Assembly (NCBI GenBank): GCA_000403035.1
Contig: AQSL01000126.1
Location: 1-25,673 of the forward strand
Source of the DNA: Candidatus Latescibacter anaerobius SCGC AAA252-E07
GTDB taxonomy: Bacteria; Latescibacterota; Latescibacteria; Latescibacterales; Latescibacteraceae
Direction: 5' to 3'
DNA length: 25,673 bases
In this document: positions 15,899 to 24,305 of the stretch, one piece after another
Numbering within the stretch: the first letter of the stretch is position 1
Layout of the letters: each line of letters begins with the position of its first letter
The notes under the pieces: model-generated
Seen by the model: only the letters and a program-made list of their open reading frames with translations
Database searches by the model: none
What the model was told of the DNA's origin: nothing
Translations under genes and position numbers: made by a program

Positions 15899-17176
15899 TC
15901 AAGTCAACCGTTGTATCCAGTTGTTTACTTTATTTTTATATTCACTCTCGGGATAATTGGTAATAAATTTTTGGAATTCCACCAGCGCTTCAGATGTGTT
16001 TCCCATTTTATATAATGTGATCCCGAGCATTATCGAGGCATCATCATCCTTATGGTTAAAACGTATATCCCCAATAACAGCTCTGAAACCATCCCGGGCA
16101 GTTTGGTAATTACGAATGTTGAAATAAGACTGGGCTATCCAGTAACGGCAGTTTTCAGTCAGTTTTGAGTCGGGATAATGATCTATAATTGACTGAAATT
16201 CACCGATGGCTTGTTCAAACTTATGATCGAGGCAGTCATCCAGCGCCTGTTTATATGAGCGCCATAAATTCTGAGAACCTTCGGGAGTTATGGGTTCATC
16301 ATTTTTCAAAAGTATCTTCGAACCGACCATATCGCTTTTCATGAGATCTGAAAACACTCGCTCGATTTCATTTTTTAACGCATCGAATTCGTTACGATGA
16401 ACCCGATGTTCTATTCCAAGACTGTCAACAGTTACTCTTAAAAGCTGTACTTCCTGTTTAAGATCTTCAATCTCGAGATGTAAATCATCGATTTCTGAAG
16501 AAGCGATAACGTGCGTGCCTGCTTCCTGAGGAACCGGCTCGAATACGACATTATCCGTTTCAAGATTAAGTTCCATTCCGGGATTCAATTCAATGAGTTC
16601 TGCCCTGCTTGTATTTTCTGCAACCGTATTAACCCGTCCTCTACCAATCTCAACCAGTTTCGTTTCGGTTATTTCATTCGTTTCAGGGTCATAAACATTT
16701 TCGGTTCTGTTGATGAGGAAAAAATCGCCTTCATTAATTTCATCGTCCGCACCAACAGCAATTTTAATCTCTTTTTCACTGATTAATTCCTGTATTTTAC
16801 CTACAACCCTTGTTTTCCTTGTAATCTTTTTTTCTCTCCCGGTATATATAACCTTATCGGCAAGAGTGATATCCACCGTTTTTGTTACAATATTCACATA
16901 GGCCTTTCCAAGCCCGATATCCTCTACAACTCCTGTCGCGATTTCAGTTTCCGGTCTTCCCATAACTCTATTTGTTACAGGGTCAATAATTTCATTAACG
17001 CGTTTAAACAAAACCTCATCACCTAAACCCAGGGTTATGCTTTCAAAATGAACAACAACAGTATTACCGGATATACTGAGAATTGTGCCTTCGTTTATAT
17101 CTTCCTGCGCATGTAAAGGCACACACGATAACATAGTTAAGAGAATTGCGATAAAAATATTTATTACGGACCTCAC
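15899..17176 (-). CDS. Exported FlgT-like / coiled-coil / TPR (YbgF-CpoB-like) protein
   Basis: 425 residues from a GTG at 17176 with GGAG eight bases upstream. Signal peptide ends near L-H-A-Q. Residues about 27-110 and 112-205 are two versions of the same beta-rich domain, each with D-P-x-T-N and a following G-x-G-x-x-x-V, resembling the C-terminal domain of flagellar protein FlgT. Residues about 215-275 are a heptad-rich coiled coil (L-H-L-E-I-E-D-L-K-Q-E-V). Residues about 300-425 are TPRs of the YbgF/CpoB kind (A-I-G-E-F-Q-S-I-I-D-H-Y-P-D-S, W-I-A-Q-S-Y-F). Probably periplasmic, trimerising through the coiled coil and working with the lipoprotein encoded just downstream. The domain order FlgT-like + YbgF-like is unusual. 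Specific role unknown. Confidence 0.75.
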   Translation of the reverse strand: MRSVINIFIAILLTMLSCVPLHAQEDINEGTILSISGNTVVVHFESITLGLGDEVLFKRVNEIIDPVTNRVMGRPETEIATGVVEDIGLGKAYVNIVTKTVDITLADKVIYTGREKKITRKTRVVGKIQELISEKEIKIAVGADDEINEGDFFLINRTENVYDPETNEITETKLVEIGRGRVNTVAENTSRAELIELNPGMELNLETDNVVFEPVPQEAGTHVIASSEIDDLHLEIEDLKQEVQLLRVTVDSLGIEHRVHRNEFDALKNEIERVFSDLMKSDMVGSKILLKNDEPITPEGSQNLWRSYKQALDDCLDHKFEQAIGEFQSIIDHYPDSKLTENCRYWIAQSYFNIRNYQTARDGFRAVIGDIRFNHKDDDASIMLGITLYKMGNTSEALVEFQKFITNYPESEYKNKVNNWIQRLT

Positions 17177-17843
17177 GTGCTTATCTCCGTGATTCTAATA
17201 TCTCAGATGTTAAAAAAACACGAATCTTTACAAAAATAGAGCAATATGCTTGCCATATTCATCAAATTATGACATTTTTTTAAAAATATTTTTCAAATCA
17301 TATATAAAACATGAAAATAGCGAGAATTCTTACCGATTAATACCATGAAATGTATCCCCTTATTATGTATTATACTACTTATTAGTATGAAAGTAGGAAT
17401 ATTTTTCTGTTTTGCCCCATGGATACGTTCGTTTTTTCCTGGAAAAATTGTATACATCTATCTCATATCATTATCAGTTTCTAAAAGATTTGGGTTATTA
17501 CTTATCAGGATATAAAAAAAACCGGGTATATTACAATCAAGACTCTATTATTGAAATATTATACAATACTATACATTATTTTTTTACACCATGAAAAAAT
17601 CATGAAAAAAAATCCGGTTTTATCGTAATGTTCATTTTAAAACATTTATTCTAACATTTGAAATAGTAATATTTGTACTCATCTCTAACAAACATTTCAA
17701 TCCGGATATTGAACTGTTTATAAAAATAAATAATTTTTTTGTGGTTTTTATTCATGAGTTATATTTTATTTAAAAAGAGATGCTGTGGATAATACCTTTT
17801 CTTCTCATAATGAAACATTTAAATTTCTGCTTCCGGGGTTACA
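17177..17843. other. Divergent AT-rich intergenic region
   Basis: 667 bases between the minus-strand TPR operon and the plus-strand kinase, so it should hold both promoters. Very A/T-rich. Visible: a perfect six-base inverted repeat ATACTA/TAGTAT (17372-17377 and 17383-17388) and one exact DnaA-box sequence TGTGGATAA at 17784-17792. Short frames here have no ribosome-binding site or similarity. No RNA gene recognised. Confidence 0.45.
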
Positions 17844-20324
17844 ATGTTTTGCGATAAATGTGGAACTGAAAACCGTGATACCGCAGAGTACTGCTCCAAG
17901 TGCGGTTCGAAATTAGTAGCTGAAAAAAAGCCGCCCTCGAGTTCAAAATCAGAAGAAAGTGCTTCCGAAGGGAAAAAGACTACAAGCACTTTTATAGAAA
18001 AATTTAAAGAGGTGATATCGGATCGGTACGAGGTAATTCGCGAACTCGGTCGCGGCGGAATGGCGATTGTATTTCTTGCACGTGATAAACGTCTCGAACG
18101 AAACGTTGCGTTAAAACTCTTACCGGAGGAATTCCATCACGATAAAAGCTTCCGTGAGCGTTTCCTCCGTGAAGCAAAAATAGCTGCCAAACTTTCCCAT
18201 CCCAATATCGTTCAAATTCACGATGTCAATGAGGTCAGAGGATTCACCTATTATTCAATGTCATATATTGAAGGAGTCTCGCTTGCACATATAATCCGGA
18301 AAAGCGGTGCAATAAATCCGAAGATTATTTCAAGGCTGGGGATACATATATGTTTTGCCCTTCAAAATGCCCATGAAAAAAAGGTCATACACCGTGATAT
18401 AAAACCTGAAAATATATTAATTAATAAAAAACGTATGCCCATAGTTGTAGATTTTGGAATTGCCAAGGCATTGACTGAAGCAAAACTGTCCCAGACAGGC
18501 ATGCTTATCGGAACACCGCATTACATGAGTCCGGAACAGATTAAAACCGGCATAGTTGACGGACGTTCCGATATATACAGTCTCGGTTGTGTACTCTATG
18601 AAATGGCTGTGGGCAATACACCGTTTAAGGGTCTTGATCCTAATTCGCTCATGTATCACCATGTAAATGAGCTTCCTCCACCACCGCTTACGGTCAATAA
18701 AAATGTTCCGAAAGCTCTTTCGGATCTCATAATGAAAGCATTGGCAAAAAATTCCGATGATCGTTTCCAGACAGCCGCCGAACTCGGGAGAGCCCTTCAT
18801 GATTCGGTATTTGCGGCGGCATTACCGGCTCAGGGAACAGAGACTGTGCCGGGCACACCTCCGAAAAGTGAAAAAGAAGCAGAATATGCAGAAACCCTTG
18901 TTTCATCTCCTGCACAACCGAAAGCCAAACCGGAGGGAAAAGGGGGCAAAGAAGGTGCAATCGGCGATACCCTTGCAGTTCCAAAACACAAAGAAAAAAT
19001 AAAATCGAAATCCCGTAAGGATAAGGAATCGAAAAGTATCGGTATATGGATTGGTGTTGGTATTATAGGCTTACTGGCAGGTATTGCCATCGGCGGCTTG
19101 TTATTCTATACAAGTAAACCGGATAAATCGCTCCAGGTATCAAAACAGAGCATGGAAACCTCTGTCCGGAAACCACAACCGGATTCCAAATCCGGAGAAA
19201 CGGTTAAGAATGAAGTCCCCGATAGACCGTCGCCCGTAGATCAGAAAACCCGAACCGCCGCGCCGGCTGCACCAGCTTCTTCGTCCTCAAAGACACAGAA
19301 AGCACCAGTCCCACCTCGTTCAAGGGATACACAAACACCAAAACCAGTTGAAACTACAAAAACTGTCGATACTCAGACAACTCTCGATAAAGACCGCCCC
19401 GGAACAATGAAACCTGAACGGGTAGAAAAGCCGGAAGAAATTGCTTCCGATGTCCCAAAAACCACACCGCCCGAAGAAAAAGCTCCGCCACCTGCAGAAC
19501 CGGAAAAAAGCCAGCTTGCGGTAATCACCGAACCAAAACCGGAACGGGTTCCCCGGGTTGCAGTTCCCGAAAAGAGACCTGAAATACCTGAAGAAAAGCC
19601 GGTTGTACCTCCTCCGAAGACCGTTGTGACAATTAACTGGATACCCATTCGCGGCGGGACTTTTCTCATGGGAGATTCCCAGGGCGATATGGACAAACAA
19701 TTCATGTGCCGTCCCGTACACAGGGTGACCGTTTCCTCTTTCGAGATATCAAGGAATGAAATAAATGTTGAGCAATATGCAGTTTTCCTGAAAGAAACCA
19801 ATCATCCCAACCCGGATTACTGGGATGCACAACTTGCCAATCCCGGAAAACCCGTGGTTTTTGTTTCATGGAATGATGCGGCTGCTTTTGCCAGATGGGC
19901 GGGTGCACGATTACCGACCGAATCAGAATGGGAATATGCCGCACGAGGTGGGCTCGAAGGTGAGAAACATCCCTGGGGTGATAATTTGTCCCCGGACTAT
20001 GCAAATTACAACAATCCCTGGGAAAATGGAAATGGGTGGATAAAATATATAAAAGAGCCCGGCAGTTTCCCCTCCAACCAGTTCGGACTGAACGATATGT
20101 CCGGAAATGTCTGGGAATGGTGTTATGATTGGTTCGGACCCTACAGCAGCCAACTTACTGTAAATCCGGCAGGAGCATCATCAGGGAGTGGACGTATCGT
20201 TCGTGGAGGAGGATGGAATTCCGGAAGCAAACAAATCAGAAACTCGTCAAGAAACGCATCCGATCCAAGCGGGAAATTACCAAACATTGGCTTCCGAATT
20301 GCCCGCGGCGGTGCATTCAAATGA
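17844..20324 (+). CDS. Membrane Ser/Thr protein kinase with N-terminal zinc ribbon and C-terminal FGE-like domain
   Basis: 826 residues. Residues 3-20 are a zinc ribbon (C3-x2-C6 ... C17-x2-C20). Residues about 61-320 are a complete Hanks-type kinase: glycine loop L-G69-R-G-G-M-A-I-V-F, ATP lysine K91, catalytic H-R-D185-I-K-P-E-N, metal-binding D203-F-G, and A-P-E-type S-P-E-Q. A single membrane helix lies at about 398-420, followed by a proline/lysine/glutamate-rich linker to about 592. Residues 597-824 are an FGE-sulfatase/SUMF1-like domain (G-G-T-F-L-M-G-D, L-P-T-E-S-E-W-E-Y-A-A-R-G, G-N-V-W-E-W, R-G-G-G-W, G-F-R-I-A-R). Both cysteines needed for formylglycine formation appear replaced, so this domain is likely a binding module outside the cytoplasm. 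Start at ATG 17844 is set by the zinc ribbon; the ribosome-binding site is weak. Likely partner of the facing phosphatase and FHA genes. Confidence 0.9.
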   Translation: MFCDKCGTENRDTAEYCSKCGSKLVAEKKPPSSSKSEESASEGKKTTSTFIEKFKEVISDRYEVIRELGRGGMAIVFLARDKRLERNVALKLLPEEFHHDKSFRERFLREAKIAAKLSHPNIVQIHDVNEVRGFTYYSMSYIEGVSLAHIIRKSGAINPKIISRLGIHICFALQNAHEKKVIHRDIKPENILINKKRMPIVVDFGIAKALTEAKLSQTGMLIGTPHYMSPEQIKTGIVDGRSDIYSLGCVLYEMAVGNTPFKGLDPNSLMYHHVNELPPPPLTVNKNVPKALSDLIMKALAKNSDDRFQTAAELGRALHDSVFAAALPAQGTETVPGTPPKSEKEAEYAETLVSSPAQPKAKPEGKGGKEGAIGDTLAVPKHKEKIKSKSRKDKESKSIGIWIGVGIIGLLAGIAIGGLLFYTSKPDKSLQVSKQSMETSVRKPQPDSKSGETVKNEVPDRPSPVDQKTRTAAPAAPASSSSKTQKAPVPPRSRDTQTPKPVETTKTVDTQTTLDKDRPGTMKPERVEKPEEIASDVPKTTPPEEKAPPPAEPEKSQLAVITEPKPERVPRVAVPEKRPEIPEEKPVVPPPKTVVTINWIPIRGGTFLMGDSQGDMDKQFMCRPVHRVTVSSFEISRNEINVEQYAVFLKETNHPNPDYWDAQLANPGKPVVFVSWNDAAAFARWAGARLPTESEWEYAARGGLEGEKHPWGDNLSPDYANYNNPWENGNGWIKYIKEPGSFPSNQFGLNDMSGNVWEWCYDWFGPYSSQLTVNPAGASSGSGRIVRGGGWNSGSKQIRNSSRNASDPSGKLPNIGFRIARGGAFK

Positions 20325-20385
20325 TTCTATGATTTAAAAATTAAAACTGTTTTCCGAACCTATTACAAAAGGAGGAAATCAGAAA

Positions 20386-21222
20386 TCAGATTTTTTCAAA
20401 CATTGCCGTTACAACGGTAATATTATCGCTGCCACCGGAATTATTCGCCGCCGTGGTAAGTCTTTTACAGATATCCTCAGGATTTTCCGAGGAATTGACA
20501 ATCGCCAGAATCAGGTCCTCATGTACCATTTCCCACAATCCATCAGAGCATATCACAAGCGTGTCACCATGTGATACATCATGCCAGACAAAATCAGGTT
20601 CGGAATTACCAACAGTGCCAAGACATCTCGTTATGCGGTTTCGCATAGGATGTGTCCGAATATCATCTTCGAGGATAACTCCCGAATTCACCATTTCCAT
20701 AACGACCGAGTGGTCGTTGGTTATTCTGGAGATACTTTCACCTTTATCATCCTTTTTTGTACCGTCAAATGCCTGTAAAATACCTGTTTCAGCAGTGGTA
20801 TCAATTTGTATGGATGTGCTTTTCTCTTTCGGTGTCCCGGTATCTGGCTTTGTAATAATATACGCCCGTGAATCCCCGACATAGCCGATGAGTATTCGGG
20901 AATCGAGGTATAATGCCGCTACCACTGTCGTTCCCATACCCTGAAGAGAGGGATCTTTTTCCACCTGACTCTTAATTTCAGAATCAGCTTTATGTATGGA
21001 ATCCCGTAATAGTTGAATTGCATCTTCATCGGTAGTGTAAGAAAAACCACTCAATTCGCCGGGGATAGTCTTTACAGCTATATTGCTTGCAACCTCACCT
21101 GCCGCAGCCCCACCCATACCATCGGCAACGATTAACAGCAAATCACCGACATAAAAAGCATCTTCGTTATTATTCCTTACAAGTCCTACATCGGTCTGTC
21201 CCGACACCCTCATATGGCACAT
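20386..21222 (-). CDS. PP2C-type Ser/Thr protein phosphatase
   Basis: 278 residues, ATG with GGGAG nine bases upstream; a second ATG three codons later is possible. All core PP2C/PrpC-Stp motifs are visible: N-N-N-E-D-A-F near residue 20, V-A-D-G-M-G-G near 33-39, G-M-G-T-T near 93, V-G-D-S-R-A near 114, T-N-D-H-S, N-R-I-T-R-C-L-G, C-S-D-G-L-W-E and G-G-S-D-N-I-T near the end, so the metal-binding aspartates are intact. No membrane helix or signal, so cytoplasmic. It removes phosphate from Ser/Thr proteins, most likely reversing the neighbouring kinase, whose gene converges with it. An insertion of about 35 residues before N-D-H-S (lysine/threonine-rich) is longer than in minimal family members. 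Confidence 0.9.
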   Translation of the reverse strand: MCHMRVSGQTDVGLVRNNNEDAFYVGDLLLIVADGMGGAAAGEVASNIAVKTIPGELSGFSYTTDEDAIQLLRDSIHKADSEIKSQVEKDPSLQGMGTTVVAALYLDSRILIGYVGDSRAYIITKPDTGTPKEKSTSIQIDTTAETGILQAFDGTKKDDKGESISRITNDHSVVMEMVNSGVILEDDIRTHPMRNRITRCLGTVGNSEPDFVWHDVSHGDTLVICSDGLWEMVHEDLILAIVNSSENPEDICKRLTTAANNSGGSDNITVVTAMFEKI

Positions 21223-21267
21223 AAAGTATTACTCCCATCGCTTTTTTTTCGGATTTAACAGTTATAT

Positions 21268-21822
21268 TTAATTTTGAAAAAATAACAGGTACACCAGAAT
21301 GAAAACACAGATCACAATTACTGCGATATAAAACGGATTGAATTTTTTCTTTTCTTCAAAAGCAGGCATCGATAATTTTTCTACTCCAATATCTTCAGAT
21401 TTCTCCAAAGGTTTTGGCTGTTCTTCCGGAGGTTTATCCAGAAAATCCCTGTCAATTTGTCCGACAAATGTAGATTGAACGCTTTGTTTAAGGTTCAGTT
21501 CAAACCGAAGCACTGTGTTCCCTATCCTGATACTTTCACCATCATGAATTGTAAAACCCGCGCCAAGCCCCTTCGGGACCGGTTTGTCGGAAACAATTGT
21601 ACCATGTGTACTCTGATCAGTTATAAAAACCCGTGAATAGTCATTCGTTATTCTGAGAGTAGCATGCTGTCTCGATACGGTATGATCAGTAACAATAAAA
21701 CCACAATCTTCCGAACGCCCGATTATAATTGGAGAGGTTGTAAAAACTTTTTGCTGACCAATTATCGAGCTTTCAGGGGACTCAAGTACGCTTAGTACTA
21801 TGTTCCAATCTTCCTCCATCAT
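21268..21822 (-). CDS. Tail-anchored FHA-domain protein
   Basis: 184 residues, ATG-ATG start with GGGAGG immediately upstream. Residues about 25-112 are a forkhead-associated domain with the phospho-Thr pocket motifs I-G-R-S, S-R-Q-H-A and the loop S-T-H-G-T. After a proline-rich stretch, residues about 160-181 form a C-terminal membrane helix (Y-I-A-V-I-V-I-C-V-F-I-L-V-Y-L-L-F-F) ending two residues later, so the FHA domain should face the cytoplasm, tethered to the inner membrane. It is 45 bases upstream of the phosphatase gene and presumably co-transcribed. Predicted to read phospho-threonine marks made by the nearby kinase. Confidence 0.85.
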   Translation of the reverse strand: MMEEDWNIVLSVLESPESSIIGQQKVFTTSPIIIGRSEDCGFIVTDHTVSRQHATLRITNDYSRVFITDQSTHGTIVSDKPVPKGLGAGFTIHDGESIRIGNTVLRFELNLKQSVQSTFVGQIDRDFLDKPPEEQPKPLEKSEDIGVEKLSMPAFEEKKKFNPFYIAVIVICVFILVYLLFFQN

Positions 21823-21978
21823 GTTCCTCCCTTAAAAAACAGGATATTTAAAATATTTTTTTTCTAACCATACTATATATTTTGCTTAAACGAAGTTGTC
21901 AAGATATTTCTATATTTTATAATCCGGTTATCCTCTTTGCCGAGCAAAACGACTCTGAAGTGTAACACCTGAAAGTGT

Positions 21979-22005
21979 AATCATATGAAATATGATTTTC
22001 ATATT
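21979..22005. promoter_or_regulatory. Overlapping palindromes, candidate operator
   Basis: AATCATAT-GAA-ATATGATT (21979-21997) is a perfect 8-bp inverted repeat; the right arm is shared with a second one, AATATGA-TTT-TCATATT (21989-22005). The half-site TCATAT/ATATGA thus appears three times in alternating orientation every nine bases, ending five bases before a TTGACA. Looks like a repressor or activator binding site, though A/T-rich context raises the chance level. Confidence 0.4.
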
Positions 22006-22009
22006 ATAG

Positions 22010-22039
22010 TTGACAATGTAAAAGCTGAAAGAATATATT
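22010..22039 (+). promoter_or_regulatory. Sigma-70-like promoter upstream of the FHA-cyclase
   Basis: TTGACA (22010-22015), an 18-base spacer, then TATATT (22034-22039). The -35 is a perfect consensus and the -10 matches five of six positions. It faces the cyclase gene about 320 bases away. Confidence 0.35.
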
Positions 22040-22357
22040 ATATATCAGGTATATTTTTTTTAAAAATCCCTCTTTATTGTATAATATATTGAATACCCGG
22101 CAAAAAAACATATAAAATTTTAATATCCATATATATTTACTTACTGAAAGGATTATAAAAAGTACAGTACTAAACTTAATTTATAAAACCTTCGGAAGCC
22201 ACTATATAGGTTTTAATCTTTTGGATGCTTTTTTCTCGGCTGACTATTGATTCCTATTACCTGATTCATTTCATCATGAGTATGGGTAAAAAATGGACTT
22301 CTTCGCCACTCTCTAAGATAAGGTGCTCCAACCCGAATAAAAGGAAAACGTTCTTCG

Positions 22358-23230
22358 ATGTATGTCTACATTTTAAATGGAAAAGATGAGGGCAAACGTT
22401 ATGATTTAAAGCCCGGAACTCATAGTATCGGCCGCTCGGATAAAGCTAAAATTGTACTCAAGGGCGACAGGTATGTTTCCGGTATTCATGCAGAATTGAA
22501 CTATGTGAATGATAAACTGACACTTGTCGATAAAAACAGTAAAAACGGCACTTTTATCCTTGGCGAGCCGGTAACAAAGAATACGGTAGTTAAATCCGGA
22601 GATATTCTGCGTATTGGCCGGACATTTTTAAAATGTACCAGTAAATCGCAGGATAGCTTTTTTTCAGGTGGAGTTGGAGAAAGAAATCCTGAGGCGATTG
22701 TTGTGGTTGATATTGTCGGTTCATCCAAAATCGCTCAGGTCATGGGCGACAGCACGGCCAGTAAAGTGAAAAATCTTTTAAAGAAAAGTTTGAAAAACAA
22801 TCTCGATATATATCCTGCCGAATATATAAAAAGTACCGGTGACGGGTTCATGATAATTTTTACCAAGGCGCTCGTTGCAGTCAAATTTTCAATGGAACTT
22901 CTCAAAGAAATCAGTGGTGATGGCAGTTACAAAGGTTTTCATATACGTATCGGTATACATTACGGTGAAACCACTAAACTCGAAGATGCCGACCGCAGAG
23001 GAACTGCTGTAGATATGGCTTTCAGGGTAGAATCGGTAAAAATTATGGATATGCACCAGACCACACTCGGAATAAAAAAAGAAGACCTGCCGAGAGTAGA
23101 TCGTTTATTTATAAGTGAAACCGTACAAAATCTGATAGCCTCAAAATCTTCTATTAGAACACGTTGTATAGGGTTTTTTGATTTAAAGGGTTTTCCCGGG
23201 CGTCATAAAATATTTGAGGTATTAATTTGA
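22358..23230 (+). CDS. FHA-domain adenylate cyclase (class III)
   Basis: 290 residues, ATG at 22358; the AAGG upstream is distant, so translation may be weak. Residues about 1-97 form an FHA domain (S-I-G-R-S, V-S-G-I-H-A-E, N-S-K-N-G-T). Residues about 112-290 are a class III nucleotide cyclase catalytic domain: metal aspartates D118 (V-V-D-I-V-G-S-S) and D162 (S-T-G-D-G-F), purine-specificity K158 and D212 in the pattern of adenylate rather than guanylate cyclases, and transition-state R223. The usual asparagine of V-N-x-A-x-R is D219 here. The C-terminus G-F-F-D-L-K-G-F-P-G is typical of the fold. No membrane helix, so cytoplasmic. It may couple phospho-Thr recognition to cAMP production next to the kinase/phosphatase genes. 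Confidence 0.88.
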   Translation: MYVYILNGKDEGKRYDLKPGTHSIGRSDKAKIVLKGDRYVSGIHAELNYVNDKLTLVDKNSKNGTFILGEPVTKNTVVKSGDILRIGRTFLKCTSKSQDSFFSGGVGERNPEAIVVVDIVGSSKIAQVMGDSTASKVKNLLKKSLKNNLDIYPAEYIKSTGDGFMIIFTKALVAVKFSMELLKEISGDGSYKGFHIRIGIHYGETTKLEDADRRGTAVDMAFRVESVKIMDMHQTTLGIKKEDLPRVDRLFISETVQNLIASKSSIRTRCIGFFDLKGFPGRHKIFEVLI

Positions 23231-23256
23231 ATTCATGCTTTCTCTATAACCCGACC

Positions 23257-23284
23257 AACCTTTTATCCCTTTTATAGAAAGGTT
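23257..23284. terminator. Possible bidirectional terminator between convergent genes
   Basis: AACCTTT (23257-23263) pairs with AAAGGTT (23278-23284) around a 14-base loop, between the convergent cyclase and ThuA-like genes. Flanking T-runs are weak. Confidence 0.3.
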
Positions 23285-23327
23285 ACAAACATCATCCCCG
23301 CATTATTTTATTTGTATTCTTAAATAT

Positions 23328-24095
23328 TTAATTGTCCGGAGAATTACTTGCCCACAACATCCCCCGTTTCATTATTTCCAGAGCTTCCGGCACATTAAAA
23401 TCTTGTGCAACATGACCCAGAGAGGAGCAAAATACTCTCCCTTTTCCATACATTTTTTTCCAGACTACCGGCATAACGACACCCTCAATCCAGAATGCGT
23501 GTTCTCCGCTAAAAGTTGTTGTCGCAAGAACCTCATTTATGGGATCGACATGCATGTAATACTGTTCCGAATGCATTTTAAAATCAGCAAGCCCCCTGGT
23601 GATAGGATCATCATGATTTATGATATGTACCTCATAATCTATAATGTTGCCGGGATGAGCTACCCACTGTCCACCAACCATAAATTGATAATTCGTATTA
23701 TTTCTGAACGAATCTGCAAGCCCTCCATGCCAGCCGGCTATTCCCACACCGTTCATGACAGCATCAAGCAGTCCTTTTTCCTGTTCCCTTGTTATTTCGC
23801 TCATGCTGATACTCTGGACAATGAGATCACGTGATTTCATTTTATCCTCATCAAGGTAGGAATCAAGCGTGTTTGATACCTCGACCCGGAATCCCTGTTC
23901 TTCCAGCCAGGGAGCAAAGATATCGACACATTTTTTTGGTTCGTGGCCTTCCCAACCGCCCCAGACCATCAGCACCGTTTTTCTTGTTTTATCCTGTTCA
24001 CTGGCAAAAAGTTTTTTTGTACCAAGCGAAGCAGCCAAACCTGTGGAAAGCGAATGTTTAATGAAATCTCGTCGGTGAATTTGTTTTTTTTTCAT
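23328..24095 (-). CDS. Tat-exported ThuA-like protein
   Basis: 255 residues, ATG with AAAGGG about nine bases upstream. The N-terminus has a twin-arginine signal (H-R-R-D-F-I-K followed by S-L-S-T-G-L-A-A-S-L-G), so export in folded form is expected. The body matches the ThuA/trehalose-utilisation family, a class I glutamine-amidotransferase-like fold: V-L-M-V-W-G-G-W-E-G-H-E, G-I-A-G-W-H-G-G, and near the end G-K-G-R-V-F-C-S-S-L-G-H. The G-x-W-H-G-G block stands where related enzymes have the nucleophile region; no cysteine nucleophile is evident there. Members are common near sugar oxidoreductases in Planctomycetes- and FCB-type genomes, and one family member has been linked to keto-sugar processing. 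The specific substrate cannot be read from sequence. Confidence 0.82.
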   Translation of the reverse strand: MKKKQIHRRDFIKHSLSTGLAASLGTKKLFASEQDKTRKTVLMVWGGWEGHEPKKCVDIFAPWLEEQGFRVEVSNTLDSYLDEDKMKSRDLIVQSISMSEITREQEKGLLDAVMNGVGIAGWHGGLADSFRNNTNYQFMVGGQWVAHPGNIIDYEVHIINHDDPITRGLADFKMHSEQYYMHVDPINEVLATTTFSGEHAFWIEGVVMPVVWKKMYGKGRVFCSSLGHVAQDFNVPEALEIMKRGMLWASNSPDN

Positions 24096-24305
24096 GATAT
24101 TTTCCCTTTTTTTACGGTAGAAACACTTTTTTATTTTTCAGTAATTAAAGTTCAACTCTTCTCATGGACAACTCGAAGACTTTGATTTTTCGCGGATTAC
24201 TATTTTTTTGCATGACTACATATATTATTTTATACTTGGTCCGGAAATGAATCAATTACACAAGATACTTATTGCCTGAGGATTATTTGTTCCAAGTGCC
24301 ATCAT

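Larger units (their letters stand above)
21823..22357. other. Divergent intergenic region between the two FHA genes
   Basis: 535 bases, strongly A/T-rich, separating the minus-strand FHA/PP2C pair from the FHA-cyclase. Contains the palindromic half-sites and a sigma-70-like promoter described separately (21979-22039). From 22040 to 22357 I see no gene, so the cyclase would have a leader of about 310 bases. Confidence 0.5.

Noticed and set aside
17388..17594. Short plus-strand frames upstream of the kinase
   Set aside because: AT-rich chance frames in a divergent promoter region, without ribosome-binding sites or similarity.
17784..17792. Exact DnaA-box sequence in an AT-rich intergenic region, with a ParA-like gene later in the window
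   Set aside because: Only one box was seen, with no cluster, no dnaA/dnaN/gidA neighbours; one exact match by chance in 25 kb is not surprising. Not called an origin.
17844..23230. Type VI secretion regulatory locus (kinase, PP2C, FHA)
   Set aside because: None of the structural components (sheath, VgrG, Hcp, IcmF-like, ClpV) is present, so the trio alone does not support it.
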